Shown here: positions 26,037 through 35,483 of the stretch, piece by piece
How positions within the stretch are numbered: the first letter of the stretch is position 1
Layout: every line of letters starts with the position of its first letter
DNA from: UPXZ01 sp049840795
GTDB taxonomy: Bacteria > Bacteroidota > Bacteroidia > Bacteroidales > Paludibacteraceae
Assembly: GCA_049840795.1 (NCBI GenBank)
Contig: JASGJK010000033.1
Span: 1 to 64,000, forward strand
Direction of reading: 5' to 3'
DNA: 64,000 nt
Notes under the pieces: model-generated
Databases searched by the model: none
The model's input: only the letters and a program-made list of their open reading frames with translations
Told to the model about the DNA's origin: nothing
Translations under genes and position numbers: made by a program

Positions 26037-29004
26037 TTGAGACGATCACTACTTATACTCATCATTTCAGTTTGCATTAGTTTTGTCAATGCCTCTCCTC
26101 GTCTCACCCGCAACTATGCTTTTCGTCATTTCACTACCCGCGACGGGCTGGTACAAATGCAGCTGATGTGCGCTTTTCAGGACAGGGATGGCTATATGTG
26201 GTTTGGCACCAAAGGAGGGGTGAGCCGCTGGGATGGCGTGACGTTTAAAAACTATACGGCTGAAGATGGAATACCTTTTGGGGAAATATTGAGTATAAGC
26301 GAATGGGGCAAACGAAAATTGTTTTTTACCCACCGGCAAATGGTTATTCTGTTCGAAAACGACAGCCTGTTTGTTCAGGAACTACCTGAAAAAATGGAAG
26401 TTCCTCATTTTGGACAAAAGTCATTGGTACTCGACAAGGATAATCTTGCCTTGTTCGGTTTAGTGGAAATAGCTCTTGAGTATCAGAACAATTGCTCGTA
26501 TCATTACCGGTACAACATCAACACTCATAGGTTTAAACGCATTGAGGGTTTGAAAGATAAAGTTACCAGAGTGGAGAACAATCGTATTACCGGGCATAAA
26601 GCCGTTTACGAATGGACGAACAACCATTTTCGTGAGATACTGCATTTTCCCTTTGAAGTGGAGAATGCTTTATTCGACAAAGATTGGAAAAATGCGCTCT
26701 CCAGCGGTCTAAAGAAAATGTTTGTGAACTATTCTCTATCCGAAACAGGCAACTCGAAACTCTCGGCTTTAAATTAGACGAAGGATTACATCGCGACAGT
26801 TGGTTGCCCGACGGAACATATTTTCATCTAAGTAACAGTGGTTTTAAATTCTACCCCGAAAGAAATAGCGGATTGAACAGTGGTTTTACCTACCCTAATT
26901 TTTCGTATGTCGACCGTGAAAACAATTTATGGATAGGCACCGAAAATGGGTTATACAATTACTTTAACCTCAATATTGAAGAATACAATTTTAATCTGGG
27001 TACGCCGGACAATGTGTGGTCGGTGGTAGAGGACGATGAGGGGACTATGTGGATAGGGAGCTATGGAAACGGGCTATACACACTTGACAAAAAAGGGTCT
27101 CTCCGATTTGTTGATTTTGGACATGGGGTAATACCCAATGCAGCCGGTTCGAATAAATTGATGTACATGGGCAGCACCACCGATGGCAATGAAACTGTGT
27201 ATATGACGCTGGGTTATGGGGTAGCTATGTTTAAAAATGATAAATTCAGCGGTTGTTCGGTTACACATGGAGGTCTATATGCTTACTACGACAAACAAAG
27301 TGGACAGATTATGTATTCGGGGATGGACTCTATTAGCAGCAAACGGGGGCTGTATATTGGCATAGGCCGAGATAAGAAATTTTATCCTTTCGACAGGGGC
27401 TTCCCTATTTGTATCATACGGGATGGAAGTGGAAAGATACGGGTTGGAGGTATGCGCGGCACGGCCGTCCTGGTAAATGGGCAATTGAAGACGGATAATG
27501 TAAACCGCCCTTACGTTGGCGTGATAAGTATGGATATGGACGACCGCAAGCGGCTTTGGAAAGCTACGGAAAAAGGCGTGTATGTGGAGCTGCCCGATGA
27601 GAGGGAAGAACGTGTGGCTCCCCTGTTTCTTACCGGAGCTTATACCTCGTTAATCGTGTACCGGAATAAATATGTGGTGGCAGGCGGGACGCACGGTTTT
27701 GCCATAGTGGACATTACGAAATATGGTGATTATGCAAATCTTCCGGTAGTGAATGTGGATTACGAAGGCGGGTTTACGGGTTTGGAGTCGGGACAAAACG
27801 GGATTTGGGCAGACAAGGAGGGGTACGTATGGCTCGCCACAGCCTTGAATGTGTTGAAATTCAACCCGGATGAGATTATTCGGACTTCTATACTAAAGTT
27901 GCCGGATGTGCGAATATCAAATATCACATTTTCTCCCGACAACGACAGTTGGGACACACATTACTTCTCGGAAGGAAATATTGCCGTTCATTCGGAAAAT
28001 AAATTCTTCAGGATTGAATACATTGCCAATTCCATTTCAGCGCCAAAATCATTACGTTTTAAATACCGTTTAAAGGATTTTCAGATGAGTGGTCACAAGT
28101 GGTTTATACCAAAACGGCAGAGTTTACCAATTTAGGATACGGAAAATATCAGTTTGAAGTGCAGTGTAGTTTGGACGGCGTGCATTGGTCGCCCGTAGCG
28201 TCGAGTCCGGCGATACAAATCCTCACACCGTTTTTACTGCGTTGGTATATGTGGTTGTTGTATGTTCTGCTCTTCATCTCATCCATTATTGCCGTTACAT
28301 TTTATGTGTTAAAACACAAGGAAAAAAAGCGAACGGAACTGTTAAGCCGTCAGAAATTAGAAAACGAACTCCAACTCCGCACATTACACTCCAAGGTGTT
28401 ACCTCATTTTACTAAAAATGTACTTACCGCCATCGGTCACTTTGCTATGGACGATAACCGAAAAGCCGGAAAATACATCGCTATGTTTTCTAAATTTACA
28501 CAACTCACGTTGGCAAATTCAGATAAAAACTACAACACATTGGAAGAAGAACTAAGCTATATCCAAACCTATTTGGAACTGGAACAGATGCGGTTTGGGG
28601 ATAAATTTACCTATCGGATAGAGATGGATGATGAGGTGGATAAAAATACTGTTTACGTTCCTGCGATGGCGTTGCATACTTATTGCGATAATGCTATCCG
28701 CCATGGGTTAGTAAATAAAAAAGGCGATGGAGAATTGGACGTAGATGTCCGAAAAATAACGGGCGGAACTTTAATTTCTGTGTCCGACAATGGAATCGGG
28801 CGCAAACGTTCCGCAGAGCTTGGCACGCAAGGAAACCGGATGGGACTCAAATTGGTACAACAACAATTGGATTTTTACAATCAGATCAATGAACAAAAAA
28901 TGACCCAAACCATTGTTGATTTACACGATGAAACCGAAAGTGCCACGGGAACACAAATCGAACTCTTTGTTCCAAAAGAATACCATTTCAGCAATGAACA
29001 ATAA
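26037..29004 (+). pseudogene. LytS-type sensor histidine kinase with beta-propeller sensor, two frameshifts
   Basis: Three consecutive frames make one protein of about 988 residues: signal peptide, periplasmic propeller repeats (YMWFGTKGGVSRW, LWIGTENGLYNYF, MWIGSYGNGLY), a Y_Y_Y-type domain, one transmembrane helix (about 28225-28300), then a His kinase core with LPHFTKNV around the phospho-His and an ATPase with SDNGIG. Breaks lie near 26730-26745 and 28083-28098; one base each restores the frame and the sequence across them is coherent. The kinase box FTKN differs from the usual FLFN. The likely start is TTG 26037, because the promoter covers the ATG at 26019. It probably senses an extracellular signal and phosphorylates the adjacent LytTR regulator. 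Confidence 0.8.
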
Positions 29005-29055
29005 ACTTGAAACCCGAAACCCGAAACCCGGAACTTGAAACTTTGAACTTGAAAC
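29005..29055. repeat. GAAACTTGAAAC-type short repeats between kinase and regulator genes
   Basis: A run of ACTTGAAACCCGAAA-like units. The segment 29030-29055 is identical to part of the repeat at 30308-30333 and inverted relative to that at 29803-29828. Confidence 0.75.
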
Positions 29056-29064
29056 TTGAAGACT

Positions 29065-29775
29065 ATGAAGAAAGCATTAATTGTCGATGACGAAGAAAAT
29101 GCCCGCTTGTATTTGGCGAAAATGATAGCCGTTTCGTTTCCCGAAATGGAGATACGGTTTGGCGCTACTCCCACAGAAGCTCTTTTTATTTTGAAGAAGT
29201 TTAAGCCGGATATTCTTTTCTTAGATGTGGAAATGCCCGGAATGAGCGGCTTGGAAATGTTGCAAATATTAAGAGAAGAGCATTCAGAAACACCTGTAAT
29301 GATAGTGTCGGCCTACTACGAATTTGAATATGTAAAAAAAGCTCTCCGATTGGATGTGGTTGATTATTTGAACAAGCCCGTAGATCCTGATGAATTGGAG
29401 TTGGCTATTAACAAGATAGTTGACAAAAACGTAGCGAGCTCTACGTCAGGCGACGATCATAAAATAACGTTGAACACAGACAAAGGAACTTTATACATTA
29501 CTCCAAACGATTTGCTGTATTTTGAAGCCAACAAACGCACTTCAACCGTTTATTTTACTACTGATGAAAGAGGAGTATTGGTAAGAGAAAATTTGCTGAT
29601 GTTGGAAAAGCGGCTACCGCAAAATACATTTCAAAGAGTAAGCAGACAATATATCATTAATACAAAATGCATCAAATTTGTAAATAAAAACAGATATATT
29701 GTGCTTCAGGCAAATAACAGGCAAATAAAACTTGATAAAATATTTCCTCACGTCATTGAAAAATACACGAAATAG
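29065..29775 (+). CDS. LytTR-family response regulator
   Basis: 236 residues from the ATG at 29065. Receiver domain: acidic pair DDEEN near residue 7, phospho-acceptor Asp in ILFLDVEMPGMSG (about 55), Lys in NKPVDP (about 106). C-terminal LytTR DNA-binding domain begins near 138 (ITLNTDKGTLYITPNDLLYFEA in part) with the FQRVSRQYIIN block. It pairs with the sensor kinase upstream. The 60-bp gap is filled by short GAAACTTG repeats. Confidence 0.92.
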   Translation: MKKALIVDDEENARLYLAKMIAVSFPEMEIRFGATPTEALFILKKFKPDILFLDVEMPGMSGLEMLQILREEHSETPVMIVSAYYEFEYVKKALRLDVVDYLNKPVDPDELELAINKIVDKNVASSTSGDDHKITLNTDKGTLYITPNDLLYFEANKRTSTVYFTTDERGVLVRENLLMLEKRLPQNTFQRVSRQYIINTKCIKFVNKNRYIVLQANNRQIKLDKIFPHVIEKYTK

Positions 29776-29802
29776 TTCCAGGTTTCTGGTTTCAGGTTTC
29801 AG

Positions 29803-29847
29803 GTTTCAAGTTCAAAGTTTCAAGTTCCGAGTTTCAAGTTTCAGGTT
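29803..29847. repeat. 45-bp inverted repeat, left arm
   Basis: Exact reverse complement of 30289-30333. It is composed of GTTTCAAGTTC-like heptads. The stop codon of the four-helix gene (29841-29843) lies inside it. Confidence 0.9.
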
Positions 29848-30258
29848 TCGGATTTCCTTGGAATATTATCTCGTTTGAATTTTGTTCCTTTATATTCTGA
29901 GTTTTTAAGATAGTAAATGAGTTTTCCTAATTTCTCAGATAGTTCAATAGTCTCTTTGTATATCTGATCAAATTCTCTGAGTGATACAAGTATAATCATA
30001 AGCACGATAGGCTTGTGATCGAACTTCTCCGGCAGAACCTTTTGATATTGTTAGAAAATTGATGAATTCTTTATTGCCATCTCTTTCAAAACCCCCAGCT
30101 ATATTATCCATAGCAGAGCCGCTCGAACGTTTTATTTGATCTTTTAATGAAAAATCTTTCGAAAAATTTTCTTTTTCAGTCAAAGTCTTGACAAGTTTAC
30201 AAACTCCTCTTGCCTTTTGCCATACTTCCAAATCTTCAAAACGCTTTATTGTTGCCAT
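29841..30258 (-). pseudogene. Four-helix-bundle (S23-type) protein, one frameshift
   Basis: The main frame (30258-29968) begins MATIKRFEDLEVWQKARGVC and has the SSGSAMDNIAGGFERDG block typical of four-helix-bundle proteins of the S23/avd-like group. Family members occur in rRNA intervening sequences and as accessory proteins of diversity-generating retroelements; here neither is present. The frame breaks near 29980, and the last helix (EFDQIYKETIELSEKLGKL) follows in another frame, to a stop in the inverted repeat. It sits alone inside a pair of 45-bp inverted repeats. Confidence 0.75.
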
Positions 30259-30288
30259 AAACAGATAAATTAATTAAGAACGATAAAA

Positions 30289-30333
30289 AACCTGAAACTT
30301 GAAACTCGGAACTTGAAACTTTGAACTTGAAAC
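30289..30333. repeat. 45-bp inverted repeat, right arm
   Basis: Reverse complement of 29803-29847, perfect over 45 bp. The repeat heptads continue to about 30352, ten bases from the argS stop. Confidence 0.9.
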
Positions 30334-30361
30334 TTTGAACTTGAAACTCGAAACAAACAAC

Positions 30362-32150
30362 TTACATCCTTCTGCAATTTCAATTCCCAATAACCCCATT
30401 CCTGTTTCAATCACGGAGGCTATGCTTTCAGATAAAACAAGACGGAAAACTTTTAATGCTTCATTTTCTTCGCGGAGAATAGAAAAATCGTGGTAAAACT
30501 GATTTGTATTCTTTCACCAAATCGTAAACATAGTTGGCAATCAATGCCGGACTAAATTCATCACCCGCTTGTTTTACAACTATTGGAAATTCTGTCAATA
30601 ATTGGATGAGATAATTTTCTTTTTCAGAAAGTGGAATATCTTTGTTTTTCAGTGATTTATAATCAGTATCGGCATCATCAGCTTTTTCAATACTGATTTT
30701 ATGCGTGCGTGCGTGTATTGTATAAATGGTCCGGTATTTCCATTAAAGTCAATCGATTCTTTTGGATTAAAAGTCATATTTTTTGTGGATTCACTTTTAA
30801 AATAAAGTATTTCACGCGCCCAAACCTACCATACGGGCAATATTGTCCGCTTCTTCTTTGGTACAGCTATCTAATTTTCCTAGTCTTCGGATGTTTCGCG
30901 AGCTGTCTTCACCATTTCTTCCACCAAGTCATCGGCATCCATTACCGTTCCTTCACGACTTTTCATTTTACCTTCGGGCAACTCTACCATTCCGTAGGAG
31001 AAATGCACCAGTCTTTTCCCCACTCAAAACCTAATTTATCAAGCAAAATAGAAAGTACCTGAAAGTGGTAGTTTTGCTCATTTCCCACCACGTAAACCAT
31101 CTTTTTTATCGGATATTCTTCGTAACGAAGTTTGGCTGTACCAATGTCTTGAGTCATATATACCGACGTTCCATCGGCACGGAGCAACAGTTTTTCATCC
31201 AATCCTTCGGCTGTTAAATCAGCCCATACGGAGCCGTCTTCACGCTTGTAAAATATGCCTTTGGCCAACCCCTGTTCTACTTTTTCTTTTCCTTCGGTAT
31301 AGGTTATGGACTCGTAATATATTTTGTCAAAATCAACTCCGAGTTTTTTGTATGTTTCATCAAAACCCGCATAAACCCAGCTGTTCATCATTTCCCAAAG
31401 CGAACGGACTTCTTTGTCACCATTTTCCCATGCCAGAAGCATTTCTTGAGCTTGTTTTATAAGTGGAGCTTGTTTCTTTGCTTCCTCTTCGGTCAGTCCG
31501 TTGGCAATTAATACTTTTATCTCTTCTTTATAGCGCTTGTCAAATTCTACATAATATTTTCCTACTAAATGGTCGCCTTTCATTCCACTGCTTTCGGGCG
31601 TTTCGCCGTTTCCCCATAGTTTCCACGCCAGCATCGATTTACAGATATGTATTCCACGGTCGTTCACAATATTGGTTTTGAAAACGTTCCATCCGTTTGC
31701 TTTTTGAATTTCAGAAATGCTGTAACCGAGCAGATTGTTTCGGATATGTCCGAGATGAAGCGGTTTATTGGTGTTTGGAGATGAATATTCTATCATCATT
31801 AAATCGGCGCCGGCAGACGGAGTTTTTACACCAAACTTTTTATCGGCATGCATCTCTGTCAATTGATCTAACCAAAACGAACTGTCGATACTCAGATTCA
31901 GAAATCCTTTGATTACGTTAAACGATTTAATGATGGAAAACTGACTTTTGAGCGCTTGTCCAATCTCTTCGCCTGTTTGTTCGGGCGATTTACGGGCAAT
32001 TTTTACAAAAGGAAAAACAACCAATGTTATGTCGCCTTCAAATTCTTTCTTTGTTTTTTGAAACTGAACGGTAGATGGAGAAATTTCTTGAGAATACAGT
32101 TGTAGTACAGTACCCACAACCTCTTGCGTAAGGATCGTTTCTAATGACAT
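30362..32150 (-). pseudogene. argS: Arginyl-tRNA synthetase with seven indels in the last third
   Basis: ArgS charges tRNA-Arg and is essential. The first 375 residues (32150-31020) are intact, with the N-terminal additional domain, the class I HIGH-type motif PLHLGHIRNN and the YMTQDIGTAKLRYEE block. From 31020 to the stop at 30362 about seven single-base indels occur (near 31016, 30881, 30808, 30778, 30695, 30510 and 30367). When corrected, the rest reads as an unbroken ArgRS C-terminus: VELPEGKMKSREGTVMDADD, then ALKYFILKVNPQK and a final EGM. Corrected length is 596 codons, normal. Most indels are in base runs. Start ATG 32150 chosen on family length. Confidence 0.85.
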
Positions 32151-32266
32151 ATTGTGTGATGATAAATATTTTTTACAAAGTGCAAAGATAATATAATCAG
32201 CGTGAACGGACAACATAAAAAAGGGTACGAAAAAATCCGTAGTTTCAACCAGTGAATGCAACTTTA

Positions 32267-33223
32267 TTATTTTTCAAAGATAGGAAGAATATTTTCTTTA
32301 GGTGAATGGAAATTTAGTTTTTCTCTTGGTCTGTTATTGATTTTGTATTGTATTTGTTTGATATACTGGTTATTAATGTTATCAAATTTTGTATGTTTTG
32401 GTATATATTGTCTAATTAGTTTGTTTGTGTTTTCAATCAATCCTTTTTCCCAAGAGGAATATGGGTGTGTAAAGAAAACTTTGGTATCCAGTTGTTTAGC
32501 TATATATTGGTGGTCTGCGAACTCTGTCCCGTTGTCTGCGGTGATAGTATGAACGTGTTCTTTGTAGGCGGTGAGCAATCTGACTACCACTTTGCTCAAT
32601 TCTTTGGCATTTTTCCCCTGTTCAAGTTTTTCCATAAGCATAAATGCGGTTTTTCTTTCTACCATTGTAACAATAGCTCCCTGATTGTTTTCTCCCACAA
32701 TGGTATCTATTTCCCAATCTCCAAATCGTTTTTTGTCATTGACAATTTGTGGTCGCAGGTCAATGGAAACTCGATTTTTTATGGGTATGTTTTTACCCAC
32801 CGGACGTTTCCTGTGTTTGAGTTTATGTCTGGTGTGTTTGTAGAGTGTCCCGCCTTGCTGCTTATCTACGCGAATGATTTTATAGATGGTTTCGTGGCTG
32901 ACAAAAGGCTTATTCTCAAGTTTTAATCTGCCTGTAATTTGTTGTGGCGATAAATCTTCTTGAATCATCGTAATGATTTCTTTTTTCACTACGGGCAACA
33001 GTTTACGAGGCTTTTTCATACGCTCTTTACGCACTTCTGCCATATCTTGTGCATACCGGAAGGAGTATTTGCCTTTCAGATTGGCATTGCGTTTCAACTC
33101 CCGGCATATTACCGATTTATCTTTACCGATTGTCTTTGCAATCTGTGTTTGGCTGCAACCTTGCTTTAATAAGCAGGAAATTGCGTACCTTTGTTCTTGG
33201 GTTAAATGTACTTTTTTGCTCAT
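32267..33223 (-). CDS. IS30-family transposase
   Basis: 318 residues from the ATG at 33223 (an in-frame ATG at 33256 would add 11). N-terminal helix-turn-helix: LTQEQRYAISCLL and SQTQIAKTIGKDKSVICRE. DDE core: GDWEIDTIVG (first Asp), TADNGTEFADH (second Asp), and WEKGLIENTNKLIRQY with the catalytic Glu. Intact throughout. Its mRNA leader contains the 24-base palindrome at 33257-33280. Confidence 0.93.
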   Translation of the reverse strand: MSKKVHLTQEQRYAISCLLKQGCSQTQIAKTIGKDKSVICRELKRNANLKGKYSFRYAQDMAEVRKERMKKPRKLLPVVKKEIITMIQEDLSPQQITGRLKLENKPFVSHETIYKIIRVDKQQGGTLYKHTRHKLKHRKRPVGKNIPIKNRVSIDLRPQIVNDKKRFGDWEIDTIVGENNQGAIVTMVERKTAFMLMEKLEQGKNAKELSKVVVRLLTAYKEHVHTITADNGTEFADHQYIAKQLDTKVFFTHPYSSWEKGLIENTNKLIRQYIPKHTKFDNINNQYIKQIQYKINNRPREKLNFHSPKENILPIFEK

Positions 33224-33256
33224 ACAACTTAAAAGTAAGAAATTTTTCCTAAACAT

Positions 33257-33280
33257 CTTTCAGGGCATATGCCCTGAAAG
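33257..33280. terminator. 24-bp perfect palindrome next to the IS30 transposase start
   Basis: Twelve-base arms (CTTTCAGGGCAT and complement) without loop, followed on the plus strand by GTGTTTTTTT. It can terminate plus-strand transcripts. In the transposase mRNA it would form a hairpin in the leader. Confidence 0.7.
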
Positions 33281-33368
33281 GTGTTTTTTTCTTCTTGAAA
33301 GTTGCATTTCTTAGTTGAAATTAATATCGAACCCTTTTATTTAATGCTTTTAACTTCTCGAAAAGAAG

Positions 33369-33641
33369 CTATTTTACGATTTTAGCTAATTCAGCTCCTG
33401 CCTTAAATTTCGCAACTTTTTTTGCAGGAATTTTGATTGTTTTTTTTGTTGATGGGTTGATACCGGTACGAGCCGTACGACTTGCTACCGAAAATGTGCC
33501 AAATCCTACCAAACTTACTTTTTCGCCCTTAGCTAATGTTGAAGAAATTGCTTTAACTGTTGCGTCGAGAGCTTTTTTTGAAGCGGCTTTTGTTAAACCT
33601 GCTTCTGTGGCAATAGCGCTGATTAGTTCCGCTTTGTTCAT
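33369..33641 (-). CDS. HU-family DNA-binding protein
   Basis: 90 residues, the standard HU length. Seen: MNKAELISAIA start, VSLVGFGTF, and the beta-arm GINPSTKKTIKIPAKKV (Pro at the arm tip and basic residues). HU bends and compacts DNA. A minus-strand -7 box TATATTTG at 33696-33689 lies upstream. Whether it is the alpha or beta type or a homodimeric HU cannot be told. Confidence 0.93.
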   Translation of the reverse strand: MNKAELISAIATEAGLTKAASKKALDATVKAISSTLAKGEKVSLVGFGTFSVASRTARTGINPSTKKTIKIPAKKVAKFKAGAELAKIVK

Positions 33642-33688
33642 GATTCTTAAAAATTTAAGTAAAAAAATGATTTTTTAATTTATCGCCA

Positions 33689-33696
33689 CAAATATA
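33689..33696 (-). promoter_or_regulatory. -7 box of the HU gene
   Basis: TATATTTG on the minus strand, 48 bp upstream of the HU start; the -33 region is a T tract. Confidence 0.45.
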
Positions 33697-33911
33697 ACAT
33701 TACTCTTCAAAAAAAAAAGAATTTCATCCGAAAAGTGTTTGTTTTTAGTAAATATTCACAAAAAGTGTTCAATTTCACAGACAAAATAATATTTACTACC
33801 TTTGTATTCGTTATTTTAAACGATTTAAATAAAGAAACTCAATGATTCTAAAACATGGAGAATTTTGGTCGTTTTTACTCTGATTAATTAAAAATAAAAG
33901 CACTATTTTTT

Positions 33912-34605
33912 ATGAGAAATCTTCCTGCAGTAACGAAAAATATCTTAATCATCAACGTACTTTTGTTTCTTGCTACTTACGTATTGGGCAACAGAGGAAT
34001 TGATTTGAACGATATTTTAGGGATGCACTATTGGCAAGCAAGTGAATTTTATCCGTTTCAGTTTATAACGTATATGTTTATGCACGGTGGTATAAGCCAT
34101 ATATTTTTCAATATGTTTGCATTGTTTATGTTTGGGGGGTTACTTGAGCAAGTTTGGGGTCCCAAAAAGTTTTTGTTATATTACCTTTTTGCCGGACTTG
34201 GAGCCGCTCTCGTTCAACAACTGTTTTGGTACATAGAATTTAATAGTTATTTTGAGTCTTTGAATCAGGCAATTAGCGCTCACACGGCACAAAACTTGAC
34301 TGATGCTGTGAAATCTTCGGAATATCTGATGAATAAGCCGCTTACCATCGGAGCCTCGGGCGCTGTTTTTGGACTGTTGTTGGCTTTCGGATGGCTTTTC
34401 CCGAATGAGAAACTGATTTTTTTATTTCTTCCGTGTTCCCGTTAAAGCTGAACATTTTGTCATAATATATGGCTTGGCAGAACTGCTTTTGGGGGTGGCA
34501 AATTTCTCCGGTGATAATATCGCGCACTTTGCTCATTTGGGCGGAATGCTTTTTGGCTTAATTTTACTTCTTTATTGGCGTAAAAAAGGACGTTTACACT
34601 TATGA
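33912..34605 (+). pseudogene. Rhomboid family intramembrane serine protease, one frameshift
   Basis: The first frame (33912-34445) encodes six-TM rhomboid features: MFMHGGISHIFFNMFALF and the catalytic Ser in TIGASGAVFG. It is cut just before the last helices; the following frame supplies AEHFVIIYGLAELLLGV and the catalytic His in AHFAHLGGMLFG, to a stop at 34603-34605. Dropping one base near 34434 (between LFLP and VPVKAE) restores about 231 residues. The stop overlaps the next rhomboid start (ATGA). Rhomboids cleave transmembrane substrates within the membrane. Confidence 0.85.
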
Positions 34606-35483
34606 ATATCATTGAAAATTTGAAGTTAACATATAAAAACGGCAATACGCTTGTTAAGCTGATTTTTTTTAATACGGTTGTTTTTATCGTTATTAAACTC
34701 ATATTGATTGTTTTTGAGCTTTTTAATCAAGATATCTCAGCGTATGTCAACTATTTGGCAGCGCCGGCTAGTTTTCAGCTGTTGATTCGTCAATGCTGGA
34801 CTCCTGTCACGTATATGTTTATGCATGAAGATTTTATGCATCTTTTCTTCAATATGCTTGCACTCTATTGGTTTGGAAAGATTTTTTTGATGTATTATTC
34901 CGAGAAACAGTTTTTGGCATTGTACTTTTTGGGCGGGTTGATCGGCGTTTCAGTATATGTGCTGTCGTATAATTTTTTCCCGTACTACGAAGAGTTTCTT
35001 TACAATAGTTATGTTATAGGCGCTTCAGGCGCGGTGATGGCTATCATAGTGGCTGATGCTGTAAAATCGCCGGCAGCCGAACTTCAGCTATTGTTCATCG
35101 GTAAGGTGAAACTTATTTACATTGCCATTGTGGTAGTACTGATAAGTGCGTTTGGTATTACGGGTAAAAACGGCGGTGGTGAAATGGTACACATCGGAGG
35201 CGCTTTAGCCGGATATTTGTTTGTTGTTTTGGAAAAAAAAGGGAAAGATATTACGCCTTTATTTAATAAAATTGTAGATTTCTTCGTAAATTTGTTTCGG
35301 TTTAAAAAGACACCTCCCAAGGCAAGAAGATTTCATTCGGCAAAGATGTCGGATAGCGATTTTAACCAATGGAAGGCAAAAAATGAACAAGAACTCGACA
35401 AAATTTTAGATAAAATAAAAACATCAGGATACGAGAGTTTAACATCAGCAGAAAAAAAGAAACTTTTTGAGCAAAAAAGATGA
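34602..35483 (+). CDS. Second rhomboid family intramembrane protease
   Basis: 293 residues, six predicted hydrophobic segments. MFMHEDFMHLFFNMLALYWFG is the loop/TM2 motif, IGASGAVMAI carries the nucleophilic Ser (about residue 141) and EMVHIGGALAGYLF the catalytic His (about 196). A charged cytoplasmic tail follows (about 230-293). Coupled by ATGA overlaps on both sides. The substrate is unknown. Confidence 0.92.
   Translation: MNIIENLKLTYKNGNTLVKLIFFNTVVFIVIKLILIVFELFNQDISAYVNYLAAPASFQLLIRQCWTPVTYMFMHEDFMHLFFNMLALYWFGKIFLMYYSEKQFLALYFLGGLIGVSVYVLSYNFFPYYEEFLYNSYVIGASGAVMAIIVADAVKSPAAELQLLFIGKVKLIYIAIVVVLISAFGITGKNGGGEMVHIGGALAGYLFVVLEKKGKDITPLFNKIVDFFVNLFRFKKTPPKARRFHSAKMSDSDFNQWKAKNEQELDKILDKIKTSGYESLTSAEKKKLFEQKR

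Larger units (their letters stand above)
32243..33320 (-). mobile_element. IS30-family insertion sequence
   Basis: About 1078 bp. Imperfect inverted ends share TTTCAAC and AATGCAACTTT: left at 32243-32269, right at 33294-33320. It lies between argS and HU. I could not fix the target duplication. Confidence 0.8.

Noticed and set aside
29841..30258. Four-helix protein as part of a diversity-generating retroelement or rRNA intervening sequence
   Set aside because: No reverse transcriptase, template repeat or rRNA is seen near it.
30709..31062. Plus-strand ORF of 117 codons
   Set aside because: Antisense to the argS C-terminus, whose corrected frame gives a perfect family match.
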